Shown piece after piece: positions 25,297 through 34,103 of a DNA stretch of 54,835 nucleotides (its first letter is position 1; every line of letters begins with the position of its first letter). The translations under genes and the position numbers were made by a program. The stretch covers positions 1 through 54,835 of the forward strand of contig JAKAXU010000018.1 in the NCBI GenBank assembly GCA_021816455.1, written 5' to 3'. Source of the stretch: Acidobacteriota bacterium (GTDB taxonomy: Bacteria; Acidobacteriota; Terriglobia; Terriglobales; Acidobacteriaceae). The notes under the pieces are model-generated. The model saw only the letters and a list, made by a program, of their open reading frames with translations, was not told where the DNA came from and made no database searches.

Positions 25297-26973
25297 CTAT
25301 TTCTTCGTGCGGGCGAAATACAGTTCAATTTCTTCCAGAGTTCGTCCGCGTGTCTCCGGAAGCAGAAAAATGGCCGTTCCCAGATAGACGAGTGTGCAGG
25401 TAGCCCAGAAAAAGAAGATGGTGGAGTAGCCGAAGTGGCCGACAACGGGAAGAAAAAGATCGGCAATCAAGGTGGAAACGGCCAGGTTGAGCAACAGGGC
25501 GACGCCCATGCCGGTGGCTCGGATCCGCGTAGGCATCAGCTCTGAAAGCATGAGCCAGACGACTACGCCGGGGCCAACGGCAAACGCTGCAATAAAGAGG
25601 CCAAGCAGCGAGGTGATGAGCCATCCGGTTGCGGCCGACGGCATCGGTCCATCGAGCGCGCGGCGAATGCGGAGCGGTCCGTGCTCGACGGAATCCGGCC
25701 GGATAGTAAGCGTAGGATCAAAGTCGCTGCTGCGAACCGTGACGATGTGTTCGCCGCCGCCGGCCGAATATAGAACTGTCAGAACACTGTCCTGTGCCTT
25801 CGCCGCCGATAACGCGGCGATCTGGTTCGGCGAGACGGTCAGTAAATTCCTGCGGACAAGACCTTGCACCGTCGTCGTCACATCCTGAAGGCTCGACTCG
25901 GCGTGAAGGAACACCAGGCCGCCCAAAGCCAGCGCGAGTGCCACACCGCAGGTTCCGAGAATGAGCAGAAACCGGCGTCCCTTGCGATCGACTAGCGATA
26001 CTGCAACCAGGGTCATAACGCAGTTGAGCACCTTGACGGCGACATCGCCCTGCACCGCATGGTTGGCAGAGAGTCCCGCCTGGCGCAGAATCACCACAAG
26101 ATACGCGAGGATGGAGTTGATACCAGTTGTCTGGTTCAGCGAAAGAACCGCGCAGGCAAGCAAAAACGGCACAAGATACTTGCGCTGCAGCAGGGAGTCG
26201 GTAGCTGTCGCGCTTTGTGACAAGGAGCGGGCAGCGAGCATCTCGCTCATCTCTCTTTCTGCTTCTTCCGCAGTCGCCGTCTGTAACAGAGCCTTGCGGG
26301 CCTCCTCCATCTGTCCCTTGCGCGCAAGCCAGCGCGGCGATTCGCTGAGAAAAGCGGAGCCGACGGTGAAAAGAATTCCGGGATACAGAATGGAGAAAAA
26401 CATGCCGCGCCAGGCATGGTTCTGAGCGGCGCGGATCAATAGAGCACTGCCATGGGCCGCCGCAATCGCCGACTCCGCGCGATGAGTGTAAAAAAGTCCG
26501 GTGAATGCAGCCACAACGATGCCGAGCGTGAGCATGAACTGAAAGATTGCGGTCCCTCGACCGCGCGTTTCGGCGCTCAGGCATTCGGCCAGATACAAAG
26601 GGATGACGACGCCCATGATGCCACCGCTCATGCCCTGCAGCAGACGGCCCAGCAGCAGCGGAAGAAAGCTCTGCGAGAGAACAATCATGCCGACGCTGCC
26701 CAGAAAAGTAAGGCCGCTGAAGGCCATCATGCGTTTCCGTCCATAGAGATCGGCCAGCAGACCTCCGGCCAGGGACGACAACACTCCACCGCCCAGCACA
26801 GCCGCGACGATTGCCGAAGTCTGAGCGACGGAAAGGCTGATCGTCTTGCCGAGATAAAGCAAAGCGGCGGCGATAATGCCGACATCGATGCCGTAGAGCA
26901 GGCCACCGAGTCCGGAGATAAGCAGAAGAAATCGACCGTATGTGCTGCGACTTAGCGGCAGAGATAAGCTCAC
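25297..26973 (-). CDS. MFS sugar porter with a long extra loop
   Basis: 558 aa, twelve predicted membrane segments. Sugar-porter signatures are GRLLQGMSGG, the conserved LYGRKR and DRKGRR loop motifs, ESPRWLARKG after TM6 and PETRGRTLEE at the C-terminus. Unusually, about 90 residues (roughly 358-448) are inserted between TM9 and TM10, predicted to be periplasmic and rich in beta-strand-forming sequence. The start is GTG 26971-26973, overlapping the stop of the SIS gene (GTGA); the open frame beyond it reads through that gene. Co-translation with a sugar-phosphate SIS protein suggests uptake of an amino sugar such as GlcNAc (inference). Confidence 0.85.
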   Translation of the reverse strand: MSLSLPLSRSTYGRFLLLISGLGGLLYGIDVGIIAAALLYLGKTISLSVAQTSAIVAAVLGGGVLSSLAGGLLADLYGRKRMMAFSGLTFLGSVGMIVLSQSFLPLLLGRLLQGMSGGIMGVVIPLYLAECLSAETRGRGTAIFQFMLTLGIVVAAFTGLFYTHRAESAIAAAHGSALLIRAAQNHAWRGMFFSILYPGILFTVGSAFLSESPRWLARKGQMEEARKALLQTATAEEAEREMSEMLAARSLSQSATATDSLLQRKYLVPFLLACAVLSLNQTTGINSILAYLVVILRQAGLSANHAVQGDVAVKVLNCVMTLVAVSLVDRKGRRFLLILGTCGVALALALGGLVFLHAESSLQDVTTTVQGLVRRNLLTVSPNQIAALSAAKAQDSVLTVLYSAGGGEHIVTVRSSDFDPTLTIRPDSVEHGPLRIRRALDGPMPSAATGWLITSLLGLFIAAFAVGPGVVVWLMLSELMPTRIRATGMGVALLLNLAVSTLIADLFLPVVGHFGYSTIFFFWATCTLVYLGTAIFLLPETRGRTLEEIELYFARTKK

Positions 26974-28097
26974 CGAAATCCTCCGCGCTCGATGACGGCT
27001 TTCTCTAAATGACGGGGATGGTCCATGTCGATGCCGCGAGCTAACGCCATCTGGTACGCAAAGAGCTGCAGAGGAACTACCTCGGCGGCAGGCAGAAGGT
27101 ATTCGCTGAGCGGCTCGACAAAGATGCAATCGGAGGCGAGGGCGGCTACGGCACTGTCGTCGCGATTGGCGATGGCGATGACGCGCGCCTGCTGCGCGCG
27201 CAGTTCCTTTAGCATTTGCAACGTCTTCCCGTAGCGAAACCTCGAGTCTTCCATGGCGGGATCGACCGTGGCCAAAACAACCAGCGGAACGGCGTTGCTG
27301 ACCAGCGCGTTCGGCCCATGTCGCAATTCGCCCGAGGGATAGGCCTCGGCGTGGACGTATGCGGATTCCTTCAGCTTCAATGCTCCCTCGCGGGCAATGG
27401 CGTAGTGGATGCCTCGCCCGAGATAAAGAAAAGTCTGAGCGTCCAGATATTTCTCTGTGATGGCGGCAACGCATTCGCGCCACCCCTCCATTTGGCGAGC
27501 AAGGTGCTCCGGCAATGCATGAAGCTCGGCGAGTCGCGCCTCAAGTTGTGAGGATGAGATGGTGCTGCATTGCTCCGCTTCGTGGAGCGCCAGCAAATAA
27601 AGCAAAATCAACTGGCAGAGAAAGCTTTTGGTGGCGGGGATGGCCGTTTCCACTCCGGCGGCTAGCGGAAGCGAAACAGATGCTTCGGCTGCCAGGGTGG
27701 AGTCTGCATTATTCGTAATGGCAAGCGTACGCAGGCCGCGGGAGCGCGCCGCTCGCAACGCAGCCAGCGTATCCGAGGTCTCACCGGACTGAGAGAGCGC
27801 AATCACGCCGCCGACGGATGGCGCACCTTGCGAGCGGGCTGCGTACTCGCTGGCATATTCGACATCGACGATTGCGCCGACAATCTCTTCGAGCATGATC
27901 TCGGCTGCCAGCCCGCTGTGGCGGCTTGATCCGCTGGCCGCGATCACGATGGGGCCGGAGGAGGAGAGGCCAGGAAGCAGGGCCTGCCATGCTTTGGCGC
28001 GCAGTCGGCCTGCTTCGGTGTAGAGTGCTAGAGTGCGACGGACGGCAGCCGGTTGCTCATGAATCTCCCGCAGCATCGCGTGCGCAAAAGAGGACAT
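26970..28097 (-). CDS. SIS-domain amino-sugar-phosphate deaminase/isomerase (NagB-II-like)
   Basis: 375 aa with two SIS domains (about residues 35-170 and 215-350), like the isomerase half of GlmS but without the N-terminal glutaminase. The opening MLREIHEQP, the SxSxxS-type ASGSSRHSG and SQSGETSDT phosphosugar motifs, and YPSGELRHGP are typical. Such stand-alone proteins include the alternative glucosamine-6-phosphate deaminase NagB-II and related deglycases. Context (a sugar porter in the same operon, a divergent GH18 protein) favours amino-sugar catabolism. ATG 28097 is supported by a TTGACA/AAAAAT promoter ending 6 nt upstream. Confidence 0.82.
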   Translation of the reverse strand: MSSFAHAMLREIHEQPAAVRRTLALYTEAGRLRAKAWQALLPGLSSSGPIVIAASGSSRHSGLAAEIMLEEIVGAIVDVEYASEYAARSQGAPSVGGVIALSQSGETSDTLAALRAARSRGLRTLAITNNADSTLAAEASVSLPLAAGVETAIPATKSFLCQLILLYLLALHEAEQCSTISSSQLEARLAELHALPEHLARQMEGWRECVAAITEKYLDAQTFLYLGRGIHYAIAREGALKLKESAYVHAEAYPSGELRHGPNALVSNAVPLVVLATVDPAMEDSRFRYGKTLQMLKELRAQQARVIAIANRDDSAVAALASDCIFVEPLSEYLLPAAEVVPLQLFAYQMALARGIDMDHPRHLEKAVIERGGFR

Positions 28098-28103
28098 TGG
28101 TCC

Positions 28104-28132
28104 ATTTTTGCCTGTAGGCCCGATACTGTCAA
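28104..28132 (-). promoter_or_regulatory. Promoter of the SIS/sugar-porter operon
   Basis: On the minus strand a perfect -35 TTGACA (28127-28132), a 17-bp spacer and a -10-like AAAAAT (28104-28109) end 6 nt before the ATG at 28097. It lies in the 157-bp gap shared with the divergent GH18 gene. Confidence 0.55.
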
Positions 28133-28254
28133 AGGAATCTCCGCATCCAAGAAGGATGACCGGGGAAGATGACCGGAAAAACATGATCCGGATCGAAACA
28201 GCCCGGAATCCGGGAGTGTGCCGGGAGACAGGCAGGTGTATGGAGGATGAGTCG

Positions 28255-29313
28255 ATGAAAATGATCCGACGTTTTTTGGTTGCGCTGCTCAGCATCGCAT
28301 GTGGCTTTGCCGCATCCGCAAAGCCGCTGGCTCTCTTTTACATGGATGACAGCGCAGCCGCGGAGCAGTCGTTCGAGGAGCACGCAGCGAAGATTGATCT
28401 GCTTGTGCCCACCTGGTATCAAGTGGATGGCGATGGCCTGCTGAGCGGCGGCCCGGAAGCCCAGGGAATGCGCGTGGCCGAGCAGCATAAGGTCGCTGTG
28501 ATGCCCATCGTGGCACTCTTCGACACCGACGCCTTCCACGATCTGGCGACGAGTCAGATCGCACAGACACGCATGAACGACGCAATGATTCGCGAATGCA
28601 AGGCGCACGGCTACACGGGCTTTCAACTGGATTTCGAGCATATCTACTGGACGGATCGAGATCTTCTCTCAGCGCTGGTGGATCGATCGGCGGCTGCGAT
28701 GCACTCGGCCGGATTGAAGCTCAGCGTCGCGGCGGTTCCGAATGCGCCGGGCTACGTGGCCAGCAAGGATGGATTCGAGGGATGGATCTACCGCGAGTGG
28801 CGCGGAGCTTACGATCTGGCAGCATTGGGAAAATCAGCGGATATGGTCTGCCTGATGACCTATGACCAGCACACACGGTGGACGATGCCCGGACCGGTGG
28901 CCGGATGGCAGTGGACAATTGAAAACCTGACCTACGCCCTCAAGGTGATTCCAAAGGAAAAACTACTGCTCGGAATTCCGCTCTACGGATATCGCTGGTA
29001 CGCCGACACTCCGGCGCAGAGCGACAGCGGTGACTCTCCGCAGTTGACTGCAGATGAAATCCGCGCGCCCGAGGCATTTCAGCTTGCGGCCAGTTACCGT
29101 AACGGCAACGTGGAGTGGGATGCCGAAGACCACACACCGTATTTTTACTTTTACCGTCAGCAGATGAGGGAATGGGTCTACTTTACCGATGCTCATGCTT
29201 TCAAGGATCGTCTCGGCCTGGTAGACCAGTACGGGCTGAAGGGCTTTTGCGCCTGGGTGCTGGGATCGGAAGATCCGAAGATATGGAATTTGCTACCTGA
29301 TCATGCACAATGA
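28255..29313 (+). CDS. Exported glycoside hydrolase family 18-like protein
   Basis: 352 aa. ATG 28255 is set by GGAGGA at 28242-28247 and begins a signal peptide (LVALLSIACGFAASA). The GH18 barrel has the catalytic signature in the form YTGFQLDFEHI (Asp126, Glu128), close to the spore-cortex/YaaH-like branch, with further strands SVAAVP, VCLMTYDQH (substrate-binding Tyr/Asp) and GIPLYGYRW. Family members hydrolyse beta-1,4-GlcNAc chains (chitin or peptidoglycan-like). It is divergent from the SIS/sugar-porter operon, which fits release of amino sugars outside the membrane followed by uptake and deamination. Confidence 0.83.
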   Translation: MKMIRRFLVALLSIACGFAASAKPLALFYMDDSAAAEQSFEEHAAKIDLLVPTWYQVDGDGLLSGGPEAQGMRVAEQHKVAVMPIVALFDTDAFHDLATSQIAQTRMNDAMIRECKAHGYTGFQLDFEHIYWTDRDLLSALVDRSAAAMHSAGLKLSVAAVPNAPGYVASKDGFEGWIYREWRGAYDLAALGKSADMVCLMTYDQHTRWTMPGPVAGWQWTIENLTYALKVIPKEKLLLGIPLYGYRWYADTPAQSDSGDSPQLTADEIRAPEAFQLAASYRNGNVEWDAEDHTPYFYFYRQQMREWVYFTDAHAFKDRLGLVDQYGLKGFCAWVLGSEDPKIWNLLPDHAQ

Positions 29314-29340
29314 AGCAAACTGAATGAAATGGAGCCTGGT

Positions 29341-29721
29341 ATGGCTTATTTTCTCTTCAAAACGGAACCGGATGTGTACTCGTTTGCTGATTTTGAGCGT
29401 GATGGCGAGACCATCTGGGACGGCGTAACCAATCCGCAGGCGGTGAAGTATCTCCGCGAGATGAAGGCAGGAACCCGATGGGTCTTCTACCACACCGGCG
29501 ATGAGCGCCGTGCCGTGGGAACCGGTTCGGTGGTGAGCGTCGATGCGGCCGATCCAAAGGTTCCTGTGGTTCACGTCAAGGTAGGTAAGCGGCTCCGACA
29601 GCCCGTCACGCTTGCTGAGATCAAGGCGAATCCGATCTTTGCCCAGTCGCCTCTGGTCATCATCGGCCGTTTATCGGTGGTGCCACTGACGCCCGAGCAG
29701 TGGGAGTGGTTTCTGGGCTGA
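29341..29721 (+). CDS. EVE-domain protein
   Basis: 126 aa, the whole protein being one EVE (PUA-like) domain: YFLFKTEPDVYSF, WDGVTNPQAVKYLREM, FYHTGDERRAVGTG and the C-terminal WEWFLG are characteristic. EVE domains bind modified bases in DNA or RNA; bacterial stand-alone copies are of uncertain function. ATG 29341 is preferred to ATG 29329 because TGGAG at 29330-29334 is at the right distance. It follows the GH18 gene by 27 bp. Confidence 0.9.
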   Translation: MAYFLFKTEPDVYSFADFERDGETIWDGVTNPQAVKYLREMKAGTRWVFYHTGDERRAVGTGSVVSVDAADPKVPVVHVKVGKRLRQPVTLAEIKANPIFAQSPLVIIGRLSVVPLTPEQWEWFLG

Positions 29722-29763
29722 GTATGAGGCCTGGCCTCGCTTCTTCGCCATCCGCGGATTCGT

Positions 29764-29769
29764 TACAAT
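29764..29769 (+). promoter_or_regulatory. -10 element of aroC
   Basis: TACAAT ends 8 nt before the aroC ATG at 29778. There is no Shine-Dalgarno between them, so the transcript is probably leaderless. Confidence 0.45.
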
Positions 29770-29777
29770 CAGTAGAT

Positions 29778-30956
29778 ATGCTGCGAATGGAAACAGCCGG
29801 CGAATCGCACGGCGAAGCACTGATTGCGCTCCTCTCCGGAGTGCCTGCGGGGGTTCCCGTCGATTTGGAGTTTGTGAACCGCGAACTATGGCGCCGACAG
29901 CAGGGCTTCGGGCGTGGCGGGCGCATGAAGATCGAGACGGACAAGGCACATGTGCTCTCCGGCGTGCGTCATGGAAAGACGATCGGTTCTCCGATTGCGA
30001 TTGAGATCGTCAATCGCGACTGGAAAAACTGGGAGGAAAAGCTGCCCGTCGAAACCGGCGATCCTTCCCGGCATCAGCCTGTAGAGTCGCCGCGACCGGG
30101 CCATGCCGATCTGCCCGGAGCGCTCAAGTACAACTTCCCCGACGCTCGTTACGTGCTGGAGAGAGCATCGGCGCGTGAATCCACCTCCCGAGTCGCCGCT
30201 GGCGCATTCGCCAAACTGCTGTTACGGCATCTCGGCATCGAGGTGGCAAGCCACGTGATCCGCGTCGGTCGTGTGGAGATGAACCGGCCCGCCGCATGGG
30301 AAGAGATTGTCGCAGTCACGCGCAAGGACGAGGTACTGTTGAGCTGCGTGGACGCGGAGACCGAAGCCAGGATGCGCGAGGAGGTCGCTGAGTGTGCGCG
30401 TACCGGCGACACGGTTGGCGGCGTTTTCGAGGTTGTCGTGCATGGACTGCCCGCCGGGGTGGGCACCTATGCCAACTGGGATGAACGGCTCGATGGCCTG
30501 CTCGCGTGGGCGGTGATGAGCCTCCAGGCCGTCAAGGCAGTCGAGATTGGTCGCGGCGTGACGGCCGCTGAGAGTTTCGGCTCGGCTGTGCACGATGCCA
30601 TTCATTATGCGGATCAGCCAAGTGAGCGTCCCACTCGTTTTGTTCGTGACCGGAACAATGCTGGCGGAATCGAAGGCGGCATCAGCAATGGTGAGAATGT
30701 CGTGGTGCGCGGTTATCTGAAGCCCATCTCGACGTTGCGAAAGCCGCTCGCTTCGGTGCGCTTCGACACGCGCGAAGCCACCGCCGCCAGCTATGAGCGC
30801 TCGGATATCTGCGTGGTACCAGCGGCTGGCGTGGCCGCCGAAGCAATGGTCGCCTTCGTCATCGCGCAGCAGGTGCTTGCAAAGTTTGGCGGCGATTCCG
30901 CGCTGGAGTTGAAGAGAAACTACGAAAGCTATCTGGAGCAGATTCGCCAGTATTGA
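29778..30956 (+). CDS. aroC: Chorismate synthase
   Basis: 392 aa. It converts EPSP to chorismate with reduced FMN, the last shikimate step. Family motifs: TAGESHGEAL at the start, RQQGFGRGGRMKIE, the SARESTSRVAAGA segment and the C-terminal RNNAGGIEGGISNG and KPISTL stretches. The residue pattern GRGGRM and the internal extension place it with the Gram-positive/acidobacterial type of about 390 aa. ATG 29778 is chosen: the protein normally begins a few residues before TAGESHG, and TACAAT lies just upstream. It leads a run of housekeeping genes (aroC, def, fmt, rsmB). Confidence 0.95.
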   Translation: MLRMETAGESHGEALIALLSGVPAGVPVDLEFVNRELWRRQQGFGRGGRMKIETDKAHVLSGVRHGKTIGSPIAIEIVNRDWKNWEEKLPVETGDPSRHQPVESPRPGHADLPGALKYNFPDARYVLERASARESTSRVAAGAFAKLLLRHLGIEVASHVIRVGRVEMNRPAAWEEIVAVTRKDEVLLSCVDAETEARMREEVAECARTGDTVGGVFEVVVHGLPAGVGTYANWDERLDGLLAWAVMSLQAVKAVEIGRGVTAAESFGSAVHDAIHYADQPSERPTRFVRDRNNAGGIEGGISNGENVVVRGYLKPISTLRKPLASVRFDTREATAASYERSDICVVPAAGVAAEAMVAFVIAQQVLAKFGGDSALELKRNYESYLEQIRQY

Positions 30957-30990
30957 AATCACTCGACAGAAACGGACACGGACGAGCACG

Positions 30991-31500
30991 ATGATCCTTT
31001 CGATCAGAAAATATCCAGACCCTGTGCTCCAGCAGCCGGGCGAGCCGGTCACGGAGTTCGATAAAACGCTGCGGAGTTTTATCGGAGATATGTTCGAGAC
31101 AATGTATGCCGCACAGGGCATCGGCCTCGCCGCGCCGCAGGTCGGCGTCTCAAAGAGAATTACCGTCATCGATCTGAGCGGCGGAAAAGATCCGGAGCAG
31201 CGGCTTGTGCTGGTGAATCCTGAGATTGTGGAGCGCTCCGGCAGGCTCTACGATGAAGAGGGCTGCCTCAGTTTTCCGGAGATTCGCGAAAAAGTGGTGC
31301 GAGCCGCCACCGTGAAAGTGCGCGCGCAGGACGAGCATGGAAAATGGTTTGAAGCCGAAGGCGAAGAGTTGCTTTCGCGCTGTATGCAGCACGAGATCGA
31401 TCATCTGGATGGCATCCTCTTCATCTTCCGCATCAGCGGATTGAAGCGCGACCTAGCACTGCGCAAGATACGAAAGTTGCAGCGAGCGGGTGAGTGGTGA
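30991..31500 (+). CDS. def: Peptide deformylase
   Basis: 169 aa. All three metal-site motifs are present: GIGLAAPQVG (44-53), EEGCLSFP with ligand Cys92, and QHEIDHLDG with His134, Glu135 and His138. It removes the formyl group from new proteins. It sits directly before fmt, the usual def-fmt pairing: the enzyme that adds formyl to initiator tRNA is encoded next to the one that removes it. The reading frame overlaps the fmt start. Confidence 0.96.
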   Translation: MILSIRKYPDPVLQQPGEPVTEFDKTLRSFIGDMFETMYAAQGIGLAAPQVGVSKRITVIDLSGGKDPEQRLVLVNPEIVERSGRLYDEEGCLSFPEIREKVVRAATVKVRAQDEHGKWFEAEGEELLSRCMQHEIDHLDGILFIFRISGLKRDLALRKIRKLQRAGEW

Positions 31501-32480
31501 GACGGCTCCGGCTCGCGTACTGTGGAACGCCCGTCTTCGCCGTGCCTGCGCTGGATGCGCTGGTCGCAGCCGGGCATGAGATTGCGCTTGTCCTTACGCA
31601 GCCGGACCGCCCGGTGGGACGCAAACAGACGATCACAGCGTCCGCCGTGAAGGTTCGCGCGCAGGAGCTTGGGCTCGCCCTCGATCAGCCGGAAAAGATT
31701 CGCCATAATGAAGAGCTTCGCGCGCGGCTGGAGACGATTGCGCCCGATGCCATCGTGGTGGTCGCCTACGGCAAAATCCTTCCCGAGTGGATGTTGCAGC
31801 TTCCGCCGCTTGGCTGCATCAACCTTCACGCTTCCCTGCTACCGCGGCATCGCGGCGCTGCCCCCATTCAGTGGGCGCTCGCCGAGGGCGATGCGGTAAC
31901 GGGAAATACCACGATGAAGCTGGACGCCGGTCTGGATACCGGGCCGATCCTGCTGCAACAGAGCGTGCCGATCGATCCGCAGGATACGGCTGTCGAGCTT
32001 TTCTCTCGGCTTGCCCAAGTCGGCGCACCGCTGATTGTCGAGACGCTCGACGGACTCGCCGCAGGCACAATCCGGCCGAAGGAACAGGACGCAGGCAAAG
32101 CTACCCTGGCTCGCCTGCTGCAACGGGAAGATGGACGAATGGATTTCGCGGCGTTTACCGCGACACAGTTGTGGAATCGATGGCGCGGATTCCAGCCCTG
32201 GCCTGGCGCATTCACAACGTGGAAAGGGAAAAAGCTGATCGCGCATCGCGTACGCCCTGCGCATCGTGCGCAGGTCAGCACGCCGGGGCGCGTCGCCGTG
32301 GAAGATCAGCGCCTGCTCGTGGCCTGTTCTTCGGGAACGTGGCTGGAGATACTGGAGCTTCAGACTGAAGGCAGGAACCGGAGTTCCGCGGCGGATTTTC
32401 TGCGCGGACTCGATTCGCCCTCTGAAATTTCCTTCGGCGACAATGCTTCGTCTTCGGAGATTGCGGCCTCGGAGATATAG
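31494..32480 (+). CDS. fmt: Methionyl-tRNA formyltransferase
   Basis: 328 aa. The N-terminal formyltransferase domain has YCGTPVFAVPAL, the INLHASLLPRHRGAAPIQWAL active-site segment and LDAGLDTGPIL; the C-terminal OB-like tRNA-binding domain is about residues 205-315. It formylates Met-tRNA(fMet) from 10-formyl-THF. Two consecutive GTG codons (31494 and 31497) overlap the def stop; either may be the start, with GCGGGTGA just upstream. The C-terminus ends in a low-complexity Ser/Glu/Ala tail. Confidence 0.94.
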   Translation: MVRRLRLAYCGTPVFAVPALDALVAAGHEIALVLTQPDRPVGRKQTITASAVKVRAQELGLALDQPEKIRHNEELRARLETIAPDAIVVVAYGKILPEWMLQLPPLGCINLHASLLPRHRGAAPIQWALAEGDAVTGNTTMKLDAGLDTGPILLQQSVPIDPQDTAVELFSRLAQVGAPLIVETLDGLAAGTIRPKEQDAGKATLARLLQREDGRMDFAAFTATQLWNRWRGFQPWPGAFTTWKGKKLIAHRVRPAHRAQVSTPGRVAVEDQRLLVACSSGTWLEILELQTEGRNRSSAADFLRGLDSPSEISFGDNASSSEIAASEI

Positions 32481-33914
32481 ATGTCCAAGCCTCGCCGCGC
32501 AACCGGTGGAAAATCGAATGAGAGTGCTCCCGCTCGTTCCACCGCCTTTCACATTCTTCTCCGCCTGGAAGGCTCGCGCGAGCACGCCGATGAGATGCTG
32601 CGAGCGGACGCCATGGAGCGTCTGAGCGAGCAGGATCGCGATCTGGCAATGGCGCTCGTGATAGGCACGTTGCGCTGGCAGATTCTGCTCGATCAGCGAG
32701 TCCGTCTTCACCTGGCACGACCGGCAGCAAAGCTGGACCCTCCCATTCGGATCGCGCTTCGGCTGGGAGCGTTTCAGTTGCTGCTCATGGACAGAATTCC
32801 CCCGCACGCTGCGATAGGCGAAAGCGTTGCGCTCGCACGGGCATCCGGACATGCGCACGCATCGCGAATGGTGAACGCAGTTCTGCGCCGCATCGCCGGA
32901 GGTGCAAGAGATTTGCCCACCCCGGATGCCGCGCACAGCGCCGAAGAGTTGGCCAAAGCAACCGCGCATCCCCTCTGGATCGTCGAACGCTGGATCCACC
33001 ACTTCGGGATCGAACAGGCAAAGCTGCTATGCAAACATGGCCAGCAACAGCCCGAGACCCACCTGCGAATCGTGGACGCAGAGGCCACAACCGAAATTCG
33101 TGCCGGAGAGATTCCGCTCATGCAAGGGCAGCTTCTGCGAAATTCGCGTCGGCTGCGAAACACCGACCAGAAAATTGCCGAACTGCTCCGCAGCGGCCGT
33201 GTGCGTATTCAGGATGAAGGCTCACAGCTTGTTGCAGAGTTGGCGGGCGATGGCCGCAGTATTCTGGATTGCTGCGCGGCGCCTGGAGGCAAAACAATGA
33301 TCCTCGCCGAACGCAATCCGGAGTCCGTAATCGACGCATGCGATGTCGGCCTGTCTCGACTGGAGGCAATGCAGCAGCGTCTCTCCGCGATGACGCACTT
33401 GCCGTGGGCACAGCGCATTCGCACGCATCATGCCGAAGCCGTCGAGTGGATTGCGCGTCAGCCTGCGATGCACTGGGATCTCGTGTTGGTCGATGCTCCA
33501 TGCACAGGAACCGGAACGCTGGGGCGAAATCCTGAGATTCGTCACCGGCTTCAACTTGTCGATCTGCATGCTTACGCCGAGCGTCAGACCGCGCTGCTGC
33601 ATGCCGCCATGCGCGCATCCTCGCGACGCATCGTCTATTCCACCTGCTCTCTGGAACCGGAGGAAAATGAGATGGTTGTCGCCGCGGCGATGGCCTCGCA
33701 TCCAGAGTGGCGGCTGGTCTCGCTCGCCAACGAGGTTCTGCAATTGCAGAAGAATGGTCGGCTGACAGAGATGGGGACGGAGTGGCTTTCGAGCGGATTG
33801 CAGCCAGACGGAACTCTTTATATGATGGCCAGGCATCTCGACGAAGACCGTTCCATACAGACGGACGGATTCTTCGTTGCCATGCTGGAGAGCAATCTCC
33901 TGGAGCCGGGCTGA
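32481..33914 (+). CDS. rsmB: 16S rRNA (cytosine-967 C5) methyltransferase RsmB
   Basis: 477 aa. An N-terminal NusB-like domain (about residues 15-150) is followed by a SAM-dependent methyltransferase domain. Motifs are CCAAPGGKT (SAM binding), DAPCTGTGTLGRNPEIR and YSTCSLEPEENE, giving the two cysteines of the RsmB/Nop2 mechanism. It methylates C967 of 16S rRNA. The ATG follows the fmt stop directly, with GGAGA at 32471-32475. The order def-fmt-rsmB is widely conserved. Confidence 0.94.
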   Translation: MSKPRRATGGKSNESAPARSTAFHILLRLEGSREHADEMLRADAMERLSEQDRDLAMALVIGTLRWQILLDQRVRLHLARPAAKLDPPIRIALRLGAFQLLLMDRIPPHAAIGESVALARASGHAHASRMVNAVLRRIAGGARDLPTPDAAHSAEELAKATAHPLWIVERWIHHFGIEQAKLLCKHGQQQPETHLRIVDAEATTEIRAGEIPLMQGQLLRNSRRLRNTDQKIAELLRSGRVRIQDEGSQLVAELAGDGRSILDCCAAPGGKTMILAERNPESVIDACDVGLSRLEAMQQRLSAMTHLPWAQRIRTHHAEAVEWIARQPAMHWDLVLVDAPCTGTGTLGRNPEIRHRLQLVDLHAYAERQTALLHAAMRASSRRIVYSTCSLEPEENEMVVAAAMASHPEWRLVSLANEVLQLQKNGRLTEMGTEWLSSGLQPDGTLYMMARHLDEDRSIQTDGFFVAMLESNLLEPG

Positions 33915-33994
33915 CAGGCATATGCGATCGAGGGAACATGAATGAACGATCGGTGCGCAAAAGGATTGGCCATGTTTCGGACCACACTCTGCGG

Positions 33995-34000
33995 TACAAT
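33995..34000 (+). promoter_or_regulatory. Probable -10 of tRNA-Arg
   Basis: TACAAT, 26 nt before the tRNA 5' end. The -35 is unclear. Confidence 0.35.
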
Positions 34001-34026
34001 CCGATTGTGAGCCGTCGATTGCTCGT

Positions 34027-34103
34027 GGCCCCGTAGCTCAGCTGGATAGAGCAGCGGTTTCCTAAACCGGAGGTCGCAGGTTCAAATCCTGCCGGGGTCA
34101 CCA
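34027..34103 (+). tRNA. tRNA-Arg (anticodon CCT)
   Basis: A full cloverleaf can be drawn: acceptor GGCCCCG pairs with CGGGGTC (one G-U), D-stem GCTC/GAGC, T-arm GCAGG TTCAAAT CCTGC. The anticodon loop is TTCCTAA, giving CCT (reads AGG). The first anticodon-stem pair is a G-G mismatch. The 3' CCA is encoded (34101-34103). Its last 22 bases overlap, on the opposite strand, the end of the GT39-like gene. Confidence 0.95.

Noticed and set aside
26974-27483. N-terminal extension of the sugar porter frame to 728 aa
   Set aside because: It is the SIS gene read in another frame; the GTGA overlap at 26970-26973 gives a natural start.
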